Source of the DNA: Tetrapyrgos nigripes
Taxonomy: Eukaryota > Basidiomycota > Agaricomycetes > Agaricales > Campanellaceae
Assembly (NCBI GenBank): GCA_013368315.1
Contig: JAACJM010000083.1
Span: 186,001-250,000 of the forward strand
Direction of reading: 5' to 3'
Length of the DNA: 64,000 bases
Shown: positions 1-10,858 of the stretch, piece by piece
Position numbering within the stretch: position 1 is the stretch's first letter
Layout of the letters: the number at the start of each line of letters is the position of its first letter
Program-made: the position numbers and the translations under genes
The notes under the pieces: generated by a model
Database searches by the model: none
What the model was told of the DNA's origin: nothing
The model's input: the letters and a program-made list of their open reading frames with translations, nothing else

Positions 1-54
1 GGTCGAGCAGGACGAGTTGGGGACAGAGTCGGTCCGTATTCCTCTGACTAATCA

Positions 55-941
55 ACTAAACGCTATCCACCCACCAAATTTCACGGGTCACGTGCCATAT
101 TCACAGGGCCACCGCCGCGTCTGTCTCGCGTCGGACAAGTCCATCGTCGCGTCCTCTGGCCCCGGTTCCTCAAGCACGGGGCTATGGCTTGAAATAAACT
201 CGTAAAAATATAATAGATTGAGCATGTATTAGGTGGATTAGAGAATAAAAAAAACTATTTAACTGTCAAGAAGTCCTTCAATACTACTAGCAAAGGCTGG
301 GCTCACTTCGAAGAGCCCTCAATCTGATATCCCATAGTGTTTGCAACCCTTCTATTGTCTCCTTTCTGCTTTCTAGCCCATGTGGTCTCCCTGTTCCCCC
401 TTGGGCTTTCAAATTCCCGCACATCTTTTACAAAATGAGAGATATCCCGGCCAATTTCGCATATCCGCCAGGTTTGTTTTTGCTAACTTTGAATTGGGTA
501 TTGCGCGGTTTCCTAGTCTTGCACCCAGAGCAATAGCGTAGCACCACCCCATCAGGAGATACCGAGTCCATAGAGTACTCCATGGTATCGGATCGGCGTG
601 GGATTAGAAACGACAGGGAATGAATAGCGTGTCGACGTCGAAAAAAACGGGTTCTTTGACTTTGTTTGGCTGCGCCCTCTGAGTCCAGGCTTGGTCCAGG
701 CAGCAAAACTTGATATCAGTTGGATATCAGTTCTTAAAAGCCGCATTAAATTGCCTCATTCTACTCATACATGCACTATCTACTATGTTTTTACGAAATC
801 ATTTCAAGCCATAGCCCCGTGCTTAAGGAACCGGGGCCAGAGGACGCGACGATGGACTTGTCCGACGCGAGACAGACGCGGCGGTGGCCCTGTGAATATG
901 GCACGTGACCCGTGAAATTTGGTGGGTGGATAGCGTTTAGT
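55..941. mobile_element. Non-autonomous Mutator-like (MULE) element, 887 bp
   Basis: The ends form a terminal inverted repeat of about 142 near-identical bp, with weaker match to about 165 bp; it starts ACTAAACGCTATCC and ends GCGTTTAGT. It is flanked by a perfect 9-bp direct repeat, GACTAATCA (46-54 and 942-950). Long TIRs with a 9-bp target duplication are the hallmark of the Mutator superfamily. The paralogous empty site is in this window at 23,926-23,940, where GACTAATC occurs once with continuous flanks. The roughly 550-bp interior has no transposase-like reading frame, so any movement would need a transposase supplied elsewhere. Confidence 0.88.
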
Positions 942-3613
942 GACTAATCAGTCGCTTTCTTTGGTCCAGACCGTTGTTGCAGTACTTATGTTGTCCTGAA
1001 TCAATCGCGTTTGCGACAACATGGTCTTTGCTGCCTGTTATAGACTCTATTCAAGGGTTGGAGACGATCCAGCCATTCCTTTCGTACTCTTTTCGGAAGG
1101 CAAATTGGAGATGGCTCATAAGACGTGGATTGCCCTTGTACTACGTCTGCCTCTGGCCTCTACGTCCCCCTGATCATTGTAGTGCTACGGCTCACATGCC
1201 ATCGAATTCTCTGTTCCTTTAGTATCCCTCAACTTCAGTTGTGTCCTTCCAACAAACCATACACACGACGACCAACCAGTCTACTCACTCCTCCCTCTCT
1301 AGGAAGAAACGCGCATGATGGATTTGGACATATTAAAATTACATTGAAATGGTAAGGAGCTGTATGGTGTCACTGAGCACAGTGAGTAATACCTCAGTAC
1401 TAAATCCTTCATCCTTTTTGCTTTCTTTTCGTCCCATCATCGAGTCCCAGATATATTTATACATCATTCATTTTATCACTCCTCTACATGTTGTACCTCG
1501 CTTGCCATCCTTACTGGAGAACATACTGTGTAACACAGAAGATCTGACGGCCAAATCACTCATCACGTCTGGCTGGGCTTGAATGCATACAGGGTGGGGG
1601 GAGTTTCTACAAGACATAAGCGTAGCATGTAACGTACTGTCGCCTAGCGTTATAGGGCCGATAATAATACTGGGGAAAGGTGCCACTGCTTCGCATGGCA
1701 AATTACGACGCCCATTATTGGATAAATAAAATGGTTTCATATGTAGTAAAAAATCAGATAGAGCCCAATATCTCAATGTAACGACGCCTTCAATTATAAA
1801 CAGTGACCTTGGATTGGGTGGAGGAAGCCATAGTGATTCAGAGAGCGGCTCTTGGTGACTTTCGATGGCTACTGAGGGAAGGAAAATACGTCTGAAGCTC
1901 GTTGTGGTTGGGCCTGTAGTCGTCGACAGCGGAAAGGACTTGTGACGTACTCACATCGTATCAAGCGTCAGTTGAAACGGCAGTGTTCGGGCACTTCGGA
2001 GCGCTGAGGTGGCGTGTAAAAGTTAGAACCCGTGAGAACCTTTGGTACTCAATTGGGGGGTCGACATAAGTTAACTCGGCCTAAAGGGCCTCGTGATATC
2101 ATTTTGCGTATCCACCCTGTCAATCAAGTTCAGTGCTCCACGTCAAAGGATGTGCCTATTGTTCTTCATCTTTCTTCCCACATTTTACATCGCTTTTTAT
2201 TATTCTACTTGTTGCTTTCTACCTCCAAAACGCTCACTAATCTTCCTTCGTCCTTTCGCACCCAACTTCCTTGACAGCTACTTGATATCCAGCTCTTCAC
2301 TTTACCTGACACATCTCCCCTCGCATACACTTCCTCCTCATTTAGCCAAATTATCATTTACATCCGTTACCTTCAACCCTAACAATTCACATGTCTGTTC
2401 CCGCCTTGGTGGCGATACTCTCCTTCTCACACCTTCTACACCTTTACATCCGAATACATGTACTATATGGGCAACCACTCAAGGCAGGAAGACAGAGGGT
2501 GGACCAGCGTGTTCGAGTTGGATGAGGACGTGGATTTTGTTAAGAAATCATTGTCTTCGTCATTGTCTTCAGCAGCAGGGGTAGAAGGAAAAAATGTGGA
2601 GGTACTAGAAGTCGGCGTAGAACACTATGACGCCCCAACATCATGAGGAAGAGCACATGCTACCCCAACATCAGGAGGAAGAGCCCAAGCTATTGATTTC
2701 TACGCCAAGGAATTACTGCTTGCGTCTTCATCTTCATCTGGGCCTTCTATGGGCATAGGCACGAATATCAATGCCACCTCCGAAGTTACACTCAGCGAAA
2801 CTAAAGATGTGGGAGAATGCGCTGTATACATCCTCCTTTCAAAGAATTCTGATACTGCTTCGCTTGGATCCCTACCAGATGGATTACTTGGACAAGGCGA
2901 AGGCATGCGTACTTATTCTCGAATGGGACAGGTGGGGACGGGTGGAGTTAAAGAGGTTGTTGGTTGGCCTGAGCATGGAACTGGGGCATTGGGGACCAGT
3001 ATGGCTTCAGGCATGGAAAAAGGAACAGAAAGAATTATAGGAGGAAGTCATGCTGTATGGTCGGATTAACTATTGATATATGTAAGTATGTACAAATGAG
3101 TTAGCTAGGTGATACCAATGAAGATATCTATGTAGCAATGCAAGGTAATAGAGTAATCCATCTATCATGGCAGTCATTGGATGCTGCAGCAGAATTTGGT
3201 TGAGATAAATGTCCGTGCTTAGAAACTTCAACAGAATCTTTGAAACCCTCAAAGCCAAATTTAAAAACGCGCAAAACCTTACTTACCATGGTACAAGTAT
3301 CTCAGAGACATGTAGACTTTTTTATAAATATGATTTTTCTTATTGAACTAGACATAGGCAACAAAATTCTGGATATATGGATTTTGTGATATTTACTCAT
3401 TTGATAAATGGAATTTCTGAACAGATGAAGGGAACAGATATAAGATGTTGGTTTCCAAGCTGAAATTTTTCAAAAGAAAAGGCAGCATTCTTGATGTTTT
3501 TGTGTGAAATTGATCAAATGAAAGTTGTAGCATAGAGATACCAATCAAGCTGGGAGTGAGAACCAAAAAAAAAAAAAAAAGAAGAAAATAGATATATACA
3601 ATTTACTGAACAC
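942..3613. other. Intergenic DNA downstream of the NWD gene; no gene seen
   Basis: This 2.7-kb stretch is repeated at 18,521-22,050 and 23,940-26,130. Open frames in it are short, differ between the copies and carry no recognisable domain, so I do not call a gene. It includes a small tandem duplication at about 2,628-2,690 (two versions of a CCCCAACATCA-GGAAGAGC unit) and an A-tract at 3,566-3,582 just after the NWD stop codon. Confidence 0.6.
1670..2096. other. 427-bp insertion unique to copy A
   Basis: Copies B and C read straight from the GATAATAATA motif into TATTATTTTGCG or TATCACTTTGCA. In copy A the two halves are separated by about 427 bp of unrelated sequence. I see no inverted termini, coding potential or clear target duplication. 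It could be a small transposon, an LTR fragment or a segment lost independently from B and C. Confidence 0.5.
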
Positions 3614-6600
3614 TCATTCCTCATCCTTAGGATTATCATTCCAAACAGAGGTCCAGTTTTCACCACAAACAAATTTGCTCCAGTCAACTTTAACTCCAAA
3701 GTTTTTAGCATCTGCAGGAATAGTGCCAACCTGCCTCAAATTCATAAATGGATCTCTAAGGTGAGCTGGGATCCATAAAATTGACTTTGGCTCAGGTTCA
3801 GCAGTACATAACCAACCCTGAGCATTAATGGAGCATGATTGATTTTCTTGATTATACTGGGAGATTGAGGTTGGAATGAGGTTTGGATAGGAAGGATCAA
3901 TATTCCAGATCCTTACTGTCTTGTCCCTAGACCCTGAAACCACATGTCTGCCATCTGGTGAGAAGGCCACTGACTGCACCCAATCTGTGTGGCCTTTCAG
4001 AGGCTTTCCAGCCTGCTGGCAAGTCTGCATATCCCATATTTTGATAGTGCAGTCATCAGATCCTGACACCACATGTCTGCCATCTGGTGAGAAGGCCACT
4101 GACAAGACCCAACCTGTGTGGCCTTCCAGAGGCTCTCCAACCTGCTGACAAGTCTGCATATCCCATATTCTGATAGTGCAGTCATCAGATCCTGACACCA
4201 CATGTCTGCCATCTGGTGAGAAGGCCGCTGACCTCACCCAATCTGTATGGCCTTCCAGAGGCTCTCCAACCTGCTGGCAAGTCTGCATATCCCATATTCT
4301 GATAGTCCTGTCATCTGATCCTGACACCACATGTCTGCCATCTGGTGAGAAGGCCACTGACCTCACCCAATCTGTATGGCCTTCCAGAGGCTTTCCAACC
4401 TGCTTGCAAGTCTGCATATCCCATATTCTGATAGTGCAGTCCTTATATCCTGAAACCACACGTCTGCCATCTGGTGAGAAGGCCACTGAAAGCACTGGAC
4501 TTGTGTGGCCATTCAGAGGCTTTCTAACCTGCTGGCAAGTCTGCATATCCCATATTCTGAAAGTCCTGTCATCAGATCCTGACACCACATGTCTGCCATC
4601 TGGTGAGAAGGCCACTGACCACACCCATCTTGTGTGGCCTTCCAGAGGCTTTCCAACCTGCTGGCAAGTCTGCATATCCCATATTCTGATAGTGCAGTCA
4701 TCAGATCCTGATATCACATGTCTGCCATCTGGTGAGAAGGCCACTGAGGTAATGGCATCTGTATGGTTGCAGAGCTGCTGAGGCTCTTCAAACTGCTGGA
4801 AAGTCTGGATATCCCATATTCTGATAGTGTAGTCACCAGATCCTGACACCACATGTCTGCCATCTGGTGAAAAGGCCACTGACCAAACCCTTTTTGTGTG
4901 GCCTTTCAGAGGCTCACCAACTTGCTGGCAAGTCTGTATATCCCATATTTTAATAGTCTTATCATCAGATCCTGACACCACATGTCTACCATCTAGTGAG
5001 AAGGCCACTGAGTTAACTTCCTTTATGTGGCCTTCCAGAGGTTCTCCAACCTGCTGGCAAGTTTGCATATCCCATATTCTGATAGTCCTGTCAGCAGATC
5101 CTGACACCACATATTTGCCATCTGGTGAGAAGGCCACTGACCACACTGATTTTGTGTGGCCAACAAAAGACTCTCTAAACTGGTGTCCTGTTTGGACATC
5201 CCAAATCCTTACAGTATTATCCACAGATCCTGACACTACATGTCTGCCATCCAGTGAGTAGGCCACTGACAACACCCTTTTTGTGTGGCCTTTCAGAGGC
5301 TCTCCAAATTGTTGTCCTGTTTGGACATCCCAAATCCTTAAAGTGTTATCATTTGATCCTGATACCACATGTCTGCCATCTGGTGAGAAGGCTACTGAAT
5401 AAACTCCCTCTCCGTGGCTTTCTAGAGACTCTCCAACCTGCTGGCCAGTCTGGATATCCCATGTTCTGATAGTATAGTCAGCAGACCCTGACACTACATG
5501 TCTGCCATTCAGTGAGAAAGCCACTGACAACACCCTTTTTGTGTGGCCTTCCAGAGGCTCTCTAAATTGTTGTCCTGTTTGGACATCCCAAATCCTTACA
5601 ATGGCATCCTCAGATCCAGACACCATATATTTTCCATCTGGTGAATATGCCACACTTTTCACTTCACTGGTTGTTGATATAGTCATTGGCAGATTGATCC
5701 ACTTATGTCCTTCAATTTTGATAACATTTCCAATATATTTTGTGAGGCTTTTTGCTGTGGTAGATCTGGGTGGCATCATTGGCAATATTGAAAGATAGAG
5801 ATGCGGTGTACTTTCAGACAGAACACTTCCAAAAGTGTCAACTATCCAATGAATGTCTTCTGCTGATGTCTCTAGATCTTTGTTCTTTTTCAAAATTGAG
5901 TAAATTTTATTTTCAGTAGCTTGACAGACTTACCTTTTGAGTTTTTGCCCATTCTCCCACTTCATCTAGACATTTCTTTAGAGAAAAGGAATTTCCCATT
6001 ACACTCATACACTCCATCCAAAAAACCATCCATTTGCTTCCCATAAAATCTGTAACACTCAATAGGATTGTGTTTCCTCTCCCTTCAACTTCAACTTCTC
6101 TTATATGTTTAGTCCAACTCAAACAGCTATATCTCAACTCAGATGAGATATACATATTTATCCTATCCTCTATTGTTGGATCTTTCACTGCCTTATTCTT
6201 GAGAAAAGAGGTCTCCAGGTGGCAGATGTTAAATCTAAGCTCCTTTCTCATAATCTCTAAGCAAGCACCAGCCAGTTGAAAATGAGCAATTTCCGGATGG
6301 ATATTGAAATTATTCTCCGAAGATGTGAGAAACTCTCCAAATGACAAATGATAGTATAACTTTCCATCCCGATTATAGACTAGTGCTGATAATTGATTGA
6401 TCACATCTTCAGTGACTCTAACTGGTACATCAACTCCTTTTGCACACAGCAAGTTTTTTAATGTATCTTGGGAAACAGGTTCAATCACTGCAAGAATTGC
6501 TCCCACCACTGCCTTAAGATACTTAAGATTGTCTGGTTGGGAAAATGACTCTGTCAATACTGTCTTGTATAAGAGATACAGGGGTTCATATGGCTGTAAT

Positions 6601-7849
6601 TCATCTTTGGTGTCTGTTTGCAGGTCAAGTATGATCTCTAGCCTTCCATCTTTATCCACTCCCTTCCTTATAAATGTTAGAGCTGTGGTAACCCAGATGA
6701 ACAGTCCATTTGCTTTTGCCAGCATATTGTTGACCTTTTCATTGGTGATAAATGGTAGTTTGCTCATGATCAACCTTTTCAGATCATCAGCAGTATCAAT
6801 GTAATCAGTAAGATTGATCTTTCTGATAGCCAATTCTCCCATAAGCTCCTCTCTGATTTCTGGATTTGGTCTGCTTGTTACAACTATTTTGAGCCATGCA
6901 AACTGGAATAGAGCTTTGAAATGCCTCAATAATTCTGAGCGGTGTGAATCACTACCCCATTCATCCAGGCCATCAATTATTATAATCACCACCTTTTCTG
7001 ATGATTTGTTGATCAGCTTCCCAAACAGAGATGGATCAAGAAAGCATTCCAGCTGCTCAGAAAGTGGCAGGCTTATGCCATCCAAAGAGGGATCCCTATT
7101 GAGAGACTCCAGAAGACCTTTTCCATACTCTGGAAAAACCTGAGCCAAATAATAGCTCAGAGTTGGGACCAAATTACAGACGTCACTTGTTTCCTGTCCT
7201 TTGACACAATGAAATGTTAATGCCAGCTTGACTTCTTTCTTTGTGTCTATTTTTCTGATTTTACAGGCAAGTGAAACTGCTATGGCACTTTTGCCAGTCC
7301 CAGCTATACCATAGATCCAAGCAATGGTAGTGTTGGCATCAATTACCCAGTTGCAAAGGTCATTAAGTATCTTGACTCTTGTTCCCTCCAAACAAATGTC
7401 TGTTTTTCTTGCTGGCTTAGCAATTGGATTTAATTTCTCCTTCAATTCCTTAAGTATTTCTGCTTTTTCATTGGCTGGTACTTTGTAAGTTTGAGAAAAG
7501 AAATATAAAAATACAAATCAATTTAGTACTTACCACCAAAATTATTGTTGGTAGTCTGAATAAAGTCTCTTCCAACATTGTTGATGGTCACTCCTGTCAT
7601 AGTGAAACTTGATGCATTTGGAAACATGCTTTGGGGGACAACAGTGGTCTGCTCTATTTGGGAAATGACCAAAATCAGTTGTTCATATATCGCATGGTTC
7701 TCATTTTTTGGATAGCACTTACCTCCTGTGTTTGAGTTTTCCTGAATTTGTCTCTGACTAGCAGAGTTATTTCTGGATTGATTTCCAATGTGGTGCCCAA
7801 TAGTGTTGTTTCCTTGTTGAGGGTCATTTCCATCCTCTGAGGTACCCAT
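3614..7849 (-). CDS. NACHT-WD40 repeat protein (NWD/HET-E-type STAND receptor), intact copy A
   Basis: Inferred exons are 7849-7723, 7653-7534, 7480-5934 and 5884-3614, with GTAAGT donors and introns of 69, 53 and 49 nt, giving about 1354 aa. I chose the ATG at 7849 because frames upstream run through the promoter repeats. The N-terminus has an Asn/Gly-rich stretch ending NNVGRDFIQTTNNNFGG. The NACHT ATPase shows Walker A GIAGTGKS (about residues 140-147), Walker B IIIIDGLDEW (about 248-257) and TSRPN (about 284-288). Fourteen nearly identical 43-residue WD40 repeats (about 673-1277), enough for two seven-bladed propellers, precede a 77-residue tail with LWIPAHLRDPF. Proteins of this architecture are STAND signalling ATPases of the fungal NLR kind, with WD repeats as ligand sensors and nucleotide-driven oligomerisation; HET-E of Podospora is the archetype. 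The short N-terminus carries no enzyme or HET domain I recognise, so the output is unknown. No stop or frameshift is visible. Confidence 0.88.
3890..5710 (-). repeat. Fourteen tandem 129-bp WD40-coding repeats
   Basis: The unit is 129 bp (43 codons) and most units differ at only a few codons. The framework SVAFSPDGRHVVSGS-D-TIRIWD is almost constant. Variation clusters in the two or three residues after GHT, the residue before SVAF, the residues on either side of the Asp in GS-D-T, and the positions around QT-QQ. This is the arrangement described for rapidly diversifying HNWD incompatibility genes, where identical repeats recombine and a few exposed sites vary. The repetition also produces long but meaningless open frames on the plus strand. 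Confidence 0.9.
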
Positions 7850-7898
7850 GATGCCACGGGAATTCCAACAATGATGAGCAGAAGGCACGAGCAAAGAA

Positions 7899-7999
7899 AA
7901 GTGTCCAGTGCACGTGAGCCAGTCTTGATTGGTTGCGCGAAAGACTAACAAGTGTCCAATGCACGTGAAGTACTCTTAATTGGCTGCGCGAAAGACAAG
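7899..7999 (-). promoter_or_regulatory. Two 51-bp direct repeats upstream of NWD-A, each with CACGTG and CCAAT boxes
   Basis: Units 7899-7949 and 7950-7999 are near-identical and lie about 50-150 bp upstream of the ATG at 7849. Each holds a CACGTG palindrome (7911-7916 and 7962-7967) and an ATTGG, i.e. CCAAT in gene orientation (7928-7932 and 7979-7983), spaced exactly 51 bp apart. CACGTG is the classic bHLH site and CCAAT the HAP/NF-Y site. The pair is retained at the same place in copy C. A proximal promoter role is inferred. Confidence 0.55.
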
Positions 8000-8652
8000 C
8001 TTTTACTGCTATCATTCACTCGCAAACTTCTGAGCTTCTTTGCCAAAGTCATCTGACTTGACAGAACTCGGACAACGTCTCTAGTCAAGACTCTCGACTG
8101 TTGATTTTGGTACAGTGCTCAAACGGATATTTATTCACACATAAGAAAGCCTGGCACTAGCAGAAACACTTCTCTCTTTCCTCACATTAAACTGATAACT
8201 GTCCGGGAGCAATTTGATCTGCTTCACAGCACTATTGCCCCAAGTTGTCTACTCACTGTCAGATTCCTCCATTTCTCAATACATCTACACCACATACATC
8301 TTCAAAATGCGTACTTATACCCGGAGCCATGATTACTAGTAGGATCACTTAAACACAACATCCTACTTTGAAGGTTATCCTATCCTATATGTTTCCGTTG
8401 ATCATCCTACGCTGTATGTCCAGTTTCCGTATCTCGGAGCAATATGTCCTCACTTGCTATCTTTGGGCTTTTGTTTGTATGAGAAATGTAATTGTTTTAC
8501 GAGGCCAAAGGAGATGATAGGTGAATGGCAGAGAACTTGTTCTTGGTGGAAGAGGTGCCATTTATCGCGGAAGTGGACACCATATGACAAGGGACGGGGA
8601 GACTCAGTAAAATTGTCACTAAATTACACAGAATCTATGTAGATTCCCTTGA
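8000..8652. other. Upstream flank of NWD-A; no gene recognised
   Basis: This DNA is repeated in copy C (30,754-31,403). It contains a small plus-strand frame (8454-8642) that is also open in copy C (31,243-31,476), but the two stretches are so similar at DNA level that this says nothing about coding. No domain was recognised. Confidence 0.5.
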
Positions 8653-9010
8653 TCAACAGCAGGAAATGCACCATACAAATGTACTTCTGTGATTGAGAGA
8701 CCTTGGGAGAAATGCAACAATAAGCAAAATGAACGTAATGAAGAAATACAAAAACGTACCGTGGACCGCAAAGTAAACGGGGATACCCAGCTCCGTCTTG
8801 ATAGAGTTTATCGCTCTAAACGTCTTCGCTCTAACCCATGCTTTCATCTTCTTCAACTCTGGCTCCTGCAGCCTTTTCGCTCTCCCCATTGTTATCCCAT
8901 GCGTTACCAGATACCTCGCAGGATTCTCGGACCTTAATGAGGAGGCCAGAGAAGACTCGCCCAAGTTTGTACGCGCTTCACGTGTCCGTCTGTCAAGTCT
9001 CTAGAGCTTC
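8653..9010 (-). pseudogene. EthD-like protein relic 1 (3' part)
   Basis: The minus-strand frame reads YLVTHGI, then ELKKMKAWVRAKTFR, then a short tail ending just before a GTACGT-type splice donor. The layout matches the C-terminal half of a basidiomycete family of small EthD-like (dimeric alpha-beta barrel) proteins as I remember it; better preserved relics nearby carry the more diagnostic segments. The 5' half is missing here. The gene belongs to the duplicated NWD unit, since relic 5 lies at the same position behind copy C. Confidence 0.5.
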
Positions 9011-9014
9011 TTGA

Positions 9015-9610
9015 CTAACGCAGCTTCACGAGGGGGATATTTTGCGCGTAGACGGGTGTAGGATTTATGTGAAAAGGTAGAAGTGTCCAACCTGCTGAGT
9101 GTAGGACTCTGCGCCTTCCGGAGTGAGTGATACTAGCAGCGAGAAACGGATAAATAAGCAAAATGAACACAGTGAAGAAATACAAAAACGTACCAAGACT
9201 CGCAAAGTAAATATGCACCTTCTGAGCCTCAGGACCCTCAGGTACACCCAGTCTCATCTTCAGAGAATCTATCACTCTAAACGTCCTCGTCCTCACCCAT
9301 CCTTCCGTCTTCTTCAACTCCGTCACACTCGTTTCCACCCACTCTCGCAACATTTTCCCTCTCTGCATCTCCATCCCGTGTTATCCCAAGCATCACCAGA
9401 TACCTCGTAGGGTTCTCGGACCTTAACGAGGAGGCTAGCGAAGACTTGCCCAATTCTGTTGATATATGTTTCACAGGTACGCCTGTTGAGTATCTCAAGC
9501 CTCTTGACTAACACAGCTTCAAGCGCGAGGAGAACGGTTTGCGTGGAAACGGGTGTAGGATTGATGTGAGAAGGTATTCGTATCATCTATGTCATACAAA
9601 GCGACCCATA
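9015..9610 (-). pseudogene. EthD-like protein relic 2
   Basis: Minus-strand segments in order are LVKRLEILNRRTCE, SLLVKVREPYEVSGD, ELKKTEGWVRTRTFR and PEGPEAQKVHIYFASLG. A clear intron follows (GTACGT donor near 9,193, CTGCTAG acceptor near 9,134) and then the exon TPEGAESYTQQVGHFY. The segments fall in different frames, so the gene is broken by indels, and the first exon is not seen. It is the second unit of a tandem array with relics 1 and 3. Assignment to the EthD-like family rests on the segment order and is tentative. Confidence 0.5.
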
Positions 9611-9699
9611 AAGGAGTCGGAAGCAGAGTATCGGGCATCGGAGAGGAAAGATTTGAGGTGGTGAAGTCGAAGTTGAAGTGGGACGTGTTCGTTGTTGTA

Positions 9700-10279
9700 C
9701 TAGTCTAGATTCGTGTTTCCAGCACCATGCTGAGGGTAGGACTCTTCAGCTTCTGGAGTAAGGTATTCTAGCAGCGAGAAACGGATAAATAAGCAAAATG
9801 AACGCAATGAAGAAATACGAAAACGTACCATGGACCGCGAAGTAAATAGGCACCTTCTGCACCTCAGGACCCTCAGGGATACCCAGCCCCGTCTAAGAGA
9901 GCCATGCAATCACTCTAAACGTCCTCGTCGTCACCCATCCCTCCGTCTTCTTCAACTCTGTTACACTCGTTTCTGCCCACTCTCTCGCAGTCTTTTCACT
10001 CTCCCTATCTCCACCACATGTTATCCCGTGCGTCACCAGGTACTTTGTTGGATTCCCGGACTTCAACGATGACGAAAGAGAAGACTCATCCAAGTCTGTA
10101 CGACCTTCAGAGGTACGTCTGTCGAGTATTTCCTGCTTCTTGACCAACGCAGCTTCATGAGGGGGACGGTTTGCGTGTAGACAGTGTAGGATTCACATGG
10201 GAAAGTCGCGGTGTCGTCTATATCATAAGAAGTGACCCATAAAGGAATATGGGAGTCGGAAGGAAGTATCGGGCACCGG
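9700..10279 (-). pseudogene. EthD-like protein relic 3, 3' part (split by a Ty3 element)
   Basis: From the Ty3 5' LTR leftwards the minus strand reads WVTSYDIDDTATFP, LVKKQEILDRRTSE, GNPTKYLVTHGIT and ELKKTEGWVTTRTFRV, then the same intron donor as the sister relics. The 5' part, with the start codon and first intron, lies beyond the Ty3 element at 16,669-16,880. The sequence CCGG borders the insertion on both sides, so one gene copy was cut by the retrotransposon. Frames are already broken, so the gene was probably dead or dying before or since. Confidence 0.55.
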
Positions 10280-10420
10280 TGGAGTAGGGGTCTCTAGGAG
10301 TAGATAGTAGTTGTTTGTGCATGTTTAGCTACAGCTTTAGGTACATCAGGGCTTGTATCGTGAGTAGAATAACGATAACATCATAACGTCTTGCAGCTAT
10401 CTCTAGGTTGTACCTCTCCA
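10280..10420 (+). repeat. 5' LTR (141 bp)
   Basis: TG...CA bounded and, by eye, identical to 16,528-16,668. It is very short for a Ty3/gypsy LTR; I see no obvious TATA box or polyadenylation signal. Confidence 0.93.
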
Positions 10421-10423
10421 TAG

Positions 10424-10443
10424 TGGTGACGAGAGTGCGATTC
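10424..10443 (+). other. Probable tRNA primer binding site
   Basis: TGGTGACGAGAGTGCGATTC begins three bases after the 5' LTR. Its complement ends in CCA and looks like the 3' end of a tRNA (acceptor stem plus T-arm ...GAATCGC...). I cannot say which tRNA. Confidence 0.5.
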
Positions 10444-10858
10444 TGAACCACACGCCACACAACCACATACGCATACCGAATACGATAACACGAAAAAAAC
10501 AACGGGAATCGAACAAAGAGACAAGATTGCGAACAAAAGACCACGAGACAGCAGAGGCCGTTTCCTGCCAAACACACCAGCACCTACCACTTCAACCACA
10601 CTCACAACAGAGTCCTCGCTAACAGAATCATCAGTAACAGAATCGTCACAGAACGATCCTGCATCCACACTAGACCACGCTACACCACCAACCTCACCGC
10701 CACCACAGCCACTCGATAAAGAACCCACCGAAAGTTGGGTAGATTACATTCATCGATCTCGATTCCAACTACTACGCCCTTCTGCACCTCACTCACGTAT
10801 CCCGTCCCGCCCAACAACACCGAATCTAGAACCGAAAACAAAGCAAAACACACGCACC

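Larger units (their letters stand above)
1..9010. repeat. Segmental duplication, copy A of an NWD locus
   Basis: The whole block, apart from later insertions, is closely matched by 23,889-31,860. The first 54 bases are repeated at 23,889, and the match runs through the intergenic DNA, the NACHT-WD40 gene, its promoter and the relic gene behind it. A second, partial match (copy B) covers 18,521-22,713. Copy A differs by a Mutator-like insertion at 55-941, a 427-bp insertion at 1670-2096 and small indels. The duplication includes non-coding flanks and introns, so it was DNA-based rather than retroposed. The left edge lies outside the window. Confidence 0.85.

Noticed and set aside
3890..5710. 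Regular repeats resembling a CRISPR-like array
   Set aside because: The repeats are contiguous WD40 codons without unique spacers, in a eukaryotic gene.
3921..5798. Long plus-strand open frames opposite the NWD-A WD40 region (also 22,314-22,841 and 26,396-28,252)
   Set aside because: They arise because the 129-bp repeat unit is a multiple of three and happens to lack antisense stops in one frame; they contain no domain and end with the repeats.
8454..8642. Small plus-strand ORF conserved at 31,243-31,476
   Set aside because: The surrounding non-coding DNA is equally similar between the two duplicated copies, so conservation does not indicate coding.
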